This document shows positions 5,473-8,405 of a DNA stretch of 8,405 nucleotides, piece after piece. Source of the stretch: an uncultured Balneolaceae bacterium (GTDB taxonomy: Bacteria > Bacteroidota > Rhodothermia > Balneolales > Balneolaceae); the NCBI GenBank assembly GCA_938003885.1, contig CALKWT010000132.1, positions 1-8,405 on the forward strand, written 5' to 3'. The notes under the pieces are model-generated. The model was given only the letters and a program-made list of their open reading frames with translations. It did not search any database and had not been told where the DNA came from. The translations under genes and the position numbers were made by a program. Position 1 is the stretch's first letter. Each line of letters opens with the position of its first letter.

Positions 5473-6516
5473 ATGAATAGAGTTAACATTATAATACTTT
5501 TTGTCACAGTTGTAATAGTCACCGGCATCTGGCTTTTTCTTGATTCCAGCAGCAAAGATAATGTGGATTTTGTGAGAGCATTGGACGCTTCACCAAGCGA
5601 GTTTGAAAGAGAAGTAGTGGAAGTATCAATTCAATCGAGTATTCTTGCAGATACCACATACATATTTCGACCAGCTCAAATAAGAATCAATAGTAATTTC
5701 ACATATGTGAATGATTTTGCGGATTTCACAATCTACGAATATGACTCTGAGGGAAACCAAAAAAGAAAACTTACCACAACTCGGGGAAGAGGACCCGGTG
5801 AAATACAACATCTTACTGACTTTGAGGTGAAAAATGACACTATTTGGATAGCGGATAGTCAATCTATGAGAGTTACCTCGTATTCGTTATCAACAGGTGA
5901 ATATATTGATAATTACTCTTTAGAAAGTCGTCCGATGAGAGTCACCGTCTTAGAAGATGGTTTTGTAGTATTGTGGCTTGGTGCTGAGAAACTGTTTAGT
6001 AAGTTTGATTTTCAGGGAAATGAAATACATCATTTTGGTGAGATCATAGAAGATCAGATATTACATCAGTTGTCAATGGATGGAACCATTCGATCTAATG
6101 GACAAGATCGTTTTGTTTATATTCCGTTCTATGCAAGTCTTATCTATCATTTTGATAGTGAAGGAAACAAAATTAACATTTTGAAAGCGCCTGATGGTGT
6201 TAACTTTCCTTCAGTGCGAAGAGATGGACCTACAACATTTGCACCGGACTTTTTATTTATGCGTGACGGATTCATTGATGAAGATGACAATCTTTATGTT
6301 TACGTGACTTTACCAGATGAAATATCCCAAAATGATCAGGATAACAATTACCCGGAAAGTTACATAGATAAGTATAGTTTAAGCTCTGCAGAATATGTAA
6401 ACTCTTTTCGAATGCATGAACACTTCAGTTCTGTAATGTATAATCCCTATGAAAACATTATATATGCATCTGATTTCGAGAAATCATTTTTATTCCAATT
6501 AGGTCGCGATTTTTAA
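5473..6516 (+). CDS. Membrane-anchored six-bladed beta-propeller protein
   Basis: A 347-residue protein with one hydrophobic segment near the N-terminus (residues 5-23, NIIILFVTVVIV onward) and no lipobox cysteine. It is thus probably anchored in the inner membrane, or released by an unusual signal cut, with the rest in the periplasm. The remainder shows propeller-like repeats of short strands with F/Y-D/S-x-x-G-E/N turns: IYEYDSEGNQ (87-96), SYSLSTGEYI (136-145), KFDFQGNEI (177-185), YHFDSEGNKI (225-234) and KYSLSSAEYV (300-309). GRGPGE (105-110) followed by a hydrophobic-acidic strand is typical of the six-bladed propeller proteins of Bacteroidota (TolB-like/DUF4934-like). No catalytic residues can be named. 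It follows the cysteine-rich peptide and the hairpin, and its codon use is AT-rich like that gene. The likely role is binding of a peptide or other ligand, but this is inference. An ATG starts the frame and no better start is seen. Confidence 0.8.
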   Translation: MNRVNIIILFVTVVIVTGIWLFLDSSSKDNVDFVRALDASPSEFEREVVEVSIQSSILADTTYIFRPAQIRINSNFTYVNDFADFTIYEYDSEGNQKRKLTTTRGRGPGEIQHLTDFEVKNDTIWIADSQSMRVTSYSLSTGEYIDNYSLESRPMRVTVLEDGFVVLWLGAEKLFSKFDFQGNEIHHFGEIIEDQILHQLSMDGTIRSNGQDRFVYIPFYASLIYHFDSEGNKINILKAPDGVNFPSVRRDGPTTFAPDFLFMRDGFIDEDDNLYVYVTLPDEISQNDQDNNYPESYIDKYSLSSAEYVNSFRMHEHFSSVMYNPYENIIYASDFEKSFLFQLGRDF

Positions 6517-6696
6517 CGATGCTTTAAAAATCAGCCGGAGATGGCTTTACAATTTTATTTATTCTTTGGAAATTCAGGTGTACCATACCGCTGATTCCTT
6601 TAACGATATCACCCCGCGAATGAACAGTATCGAATTCGGCGGCACTTGAAGTTACACCCGGACAATGTTGACGCGGCCCCCTTTCCTCAGGTTTTC
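6517..6696. other. Convergent intergenic region, weak terminator at most
   Basis: This stretch separates two convergent genes and holds no convincing frame. A small hairpin, AGCC and GGCT around GGAGAT, is flanked by A-rich and T-rich bases (about 6520-6560) and might end transcription from either side. With only four strong pairs, this is a weak case. Confidence 0.35.
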
Positions 6697-7425
6697 TCAC
6701 TCCCCCTGGACTAGTGTATTATACCATGCAGTCAATCTGGCGACGTCTGTTCTGGATGAATAATCGAGCCGATTGTTTTCACCGTACTGCTCCAGCTCCT
6801 CCCTATGGTCAGGGAAGTTCCTGATGACTCTCCTTCTGTTGGGCCGACGGATCCGGTTGAACCCCTCTTCACCTGCTTTTATGTAGAATATTTCTGAAGA
6901 TACATACTTATCTTCTTGTGTGGCAACCCCGTAGGTGGCAGAGTCCTGAAAAAGAGATGTGTGGTGACGGACAAGAAAGGTCGCTGCTCCATCTGCTGCT
7001 ACTTCAACAAAATCGTCAGCAGTGAGACCGCTCGCTTCAAACCCCCTGGAGAACCGGTACCTCTTGCCTTCCATATGGAATTCAAAAGAGTTTAACTTCT
7101 CCAGACCCACACTAAAAATCTCGTTTCCATGGAGAAAGTCGATTCGCTGTTCATGTGTATTGTACCGGATCGGCACGTTTCGTGTCACCCGGCCGTTCTC
7201 AAGAAACACAGACCCTTCATGAAACTCTTCATTTAGAAAAGGCGAACCGATCGTATTTACCGCACGATGTGTTGGAATTTTGTTGGCCTGGAGTAAACTC
7301 CTCATCTCGTTTGGTGATATTTCCGCTTCATTTTCTACCTGGGCGAGCAGGGTAACCGGGATTAGAACCACAGTGAGTCCCATGATCAACAGAAAAAATA
7401 GTATCGCTTTAATTCTTGTTATCAT
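6697..7425 (-). CDS. Secreted protein of unknown function, Bacteroidota-type
   Basis: A 242-residue exported protein. Residues 1-28 form a signal peptide: MITRIK, a long hydrophobic core, and a likely cut at LLA-Q after Ala28. The mature part has GSPFLNEEF (60-68), VPIRYNTHEQRIDF (84-97), DDFVEVAADG (137-146), EIFYIKAGEEGF (178-189) and a basic/acidic C-terminus NFPDHREELEQY...LTAWYNTL (203-238). This order resembles a widespread family of secreted Bacteroidota proteins with no established role, judged by eye. The frame can be extended to a GTG at 7443, adding six residues. I prefer ATG 7425, because the signal peptide then starts normally and GGAG stands 12 bases upstream. It is divergent from the secreted protein gene at 7698 and convergent with the propeller gene. 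No lipobox, enzyme motif or sorting domain is visible. Confidence 0.8.
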   Translation of the reverse strand: MITRIKAILFFLLIMGLTVVLIPVTLLAQVENEAEISPNEMRSLLQANKIPTHRAVNTIGSPFLNEEFHEGSVFLENGRVTRNVPIRYNTHEQRIDFLHGNEIFSVGLEKLNSFEFHMEGKRYRFSRGFEASGLTADDFVEVAADGAATFLVRHHTSLFQDSATYGVATQEDKYVSSEIFYIKAGEEGFNRIRRPNRRRVIRNFPDHREELEQYGENNRLDYSSRTDVARLTAWYNTLVQGE

Positions 7426-7697
7426 ATCAGAAGTCGTCTCCACAGATTTGGGTGATACAAAATGTCTCTGTTACGAAAGTAACCCGCCGTTCAACCTCTC
7501 CGCCGGTTCTGTATTTCCGTACATAACCACGTTGTGTTTTGTTTAAAATAGTATATTTACTTCAGGAATCGGAAAACTTTTCAAGTTGTTCCAATTCTGC
7601 TTTTAAAGGTGCGGTTATAAGTTGTGTAACAAACCGTAACCACAGATGCTTGTCTTTAGGTCCTGTCCTTTTTTCTAAACCATACCCCCTGACTCAT
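7426..7697. promoter_or_regulatory. Divergent intergenic region with repeated heptamers and a tetraloop hairpin
   Basis: The region must drive both flanking secreted-protein genes. It holds GTTAC-GAAA-GTAAC (7470-7483), a five-pair hairpin with a GNRA-type loop on the plus strand. It also holds two copies each of TAACCAC (7524-7530, 7637-7643) and GTTGTGT (7531-7537, 7621-7627). GTAAC occurs again at 7626-7630 and 7636-7640, exactly ten bases apart. No promoter matches consensus well; TATATTTA at 7552-7559 is one base off the -7 box. Function of these repeats is a guess. Confidence 0.35.
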
Positions 7698-8405
7698 ATG
7701 GCACCTACGAGAATCAACCGTTTCCGGATCAAAGCTTTTCTTTTTTTCATTACCTTGCTTCTCTGCGTTTTTTCCGGTCAGTCCGCCCGGGCTCAATTTA
7801 TTCACCATGTACCTGAGGATCACCCCAACTCCCGATTCATGACAGATGTTTCCCACATTGAGATGAGACCACAGCTGACATTTGCTGGTTTTTCGGGAGA
7901 GAACAGCAGGGCCCTGGGCCTCCAGCAATTTCTCAATCATGCCGCTGATGACAGTGGCAATCCTGCTTTTGCAACTCTTGAAAAAATTATTGAAATGGCC
8001 GGACAATCTATCCCTCAAGATCCGGACATCCACCATATCGAGCATGCTACCAATATTCTGCAATATCTCGCATTCGAAGCTATGGCTGCCCTGTTGATTG
8101 AGCAAAATGGAGAGATACCCGGCCAGTCCATGCAGTTTAATGGAGTACACATCCGTCCCCACACTGAGGTTATCGAACAGCTGAGGGCAGCCCTGGTTAC
8201 TCTTTCTGAAGGGGATAAACTGGTACCAAAGCATTCAGCAGAACAACCCTTTGTGGATTACCTGGATGCACTTCGTTCCTATTACAATACTGCACGAGCA
8301 GTCGACCTTTATCTGGGAATTGAAAACGCCTACTCTTTCTATGGCCTGGATGATGGTCCCCTGCTCTCCTTAACGGAAAAACCAGTACTAATTAAGCGTA
8401 TGAAC
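7698..8405 (+). CDS. Secreted protein, N-terminal part (cut by right edge)
   Basis: The frame is open for 236 codons from the ATG at 7698 to the window end with no stop, so the protein is longer than what is seen. Residues 1-32 are a clear Sec signal peptide: RINRFRIK, a hydrophobic FLFFITLLLCVF core and the SARA-Q cleavage site after Ala32. The mature part seen is soluble and mostly helical-looking: QQFLNHA (76-82), TLEKIIEMAG (93-102), HATNILQYLAFEAMAALLIEQ (a run near 116-136) and YLDALRSYYNTARAVDLYLGIENAYSFYG (188-216). The last part faintly recalls helical domains of secreted polysaccharide lyases and other large exported proteins, but I cannot name a family. No lipobox Cys is placed for lipidation. 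The long minus-strand frame across this region is a shadow, since the signal peptide and codon pattern support this strand. It is divergent from the secreted protein gene to its left. Confidence 0.8.
   Translation, partial: MAPTRINRFRIKAFLFFITLLLCVFSGQSARAQFIHHVPEDHPNSRFMTDVSHIEMRPQLTFAGFSGENSRALGLQQFLNHAADDSGNPAFATLEKIIEMAGQSIPQDPDIHHIEHATNILQYLAFEAMAALLIEQNGEIPGQSMQFNGVHIRPHTEVIEQLRAALVTLSEGDKLVPKHSAEQPFVDYLDALRSYYNTARAVDLYLGIENAYSFYGLDDGPLLSLTEKPVLIKRMN

Noticed and set aside
7022..7546. Three overlapping plus-strand frames
   Set aside because: They are antisense to the secreted protein at 6697-7425 or run into the intergenic region, with no recognisable protein features.
7656..8234. Minus-strand frame of 192 codons
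   Set aside because: It overlaps the secreted protein starting at 7698, which has a textbook signal peptide and stays open to the window edge. The minus product has no signal, motif or plausible composition.

Overview
The window looks like the chromosome of a marine or halophilic Bacteroidota/Balneolota-type bacterium (Rhodothermia-like is my best guess). The reasons are a type III glutamine synthetase, a compact menA-menC-menE block, a six-bladed beta-propeller protein of the kind common in that group, weak Shine-Dalgarno signals, and copies of the Bacteroidota-type -7 box (TAnnTTTG). This placement is inferred from gene content, not from a marker gene.

Layout. Bases 1-649 (minus strand) hold the N-terminal part of a type III glutamine synthetase that runs off the left edge. 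An AT-rich divergent intergenic region follows. Bases 927-4438 (plus strand) are a tight three-gene menaquinone operon: menA (DHNA polyprenyltransferase, apparently with a TTG start), menC (o-succinylbenzoate synthase) and menE (o-succinylbenzoyl-CoA ligase), with gaps of about 20 bases. MenC makes o-succinylbenzoate, MenE activates it with CoA, and MenA prenylates the naphthoate that MenB (not in this window) makes from it. A short antitoxin-like gene lies convergent to menE at 4493-4687, with no toxin beside it.

Bases 4688-5102 contain no gene but hold several small inverted and direct repeats. Then comes the most unusual part. A 100-residue exported, cysteine-rich peptide (5103-5405) is followed, after a strong 13-bp-stem hairpin (5427-5458), by a membrane-anchored beta-propeller protein (5473-6516). 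The pair is more AT-rich than the men genes. It resembles the NVEALA-peptide/TolB-like-propeller pairs of Bacteroidales, whose function is not established. It is the best candidate here for an undescribed system.

The right end holds two divergently transcribed exported proteins. One is a 242-residue secreted protein of a Bacteroidota-type family without known function (6697-7425, minus strand). The other is the N-terminal 236 residues of a secreted protein cut by the right edge (from 7698, plus strand). The region between them carries repeated heptamers and a small hairpin that could be regulatory. I see no rRNA, tRNA, CRISPR array, insertion sequence or integrase.
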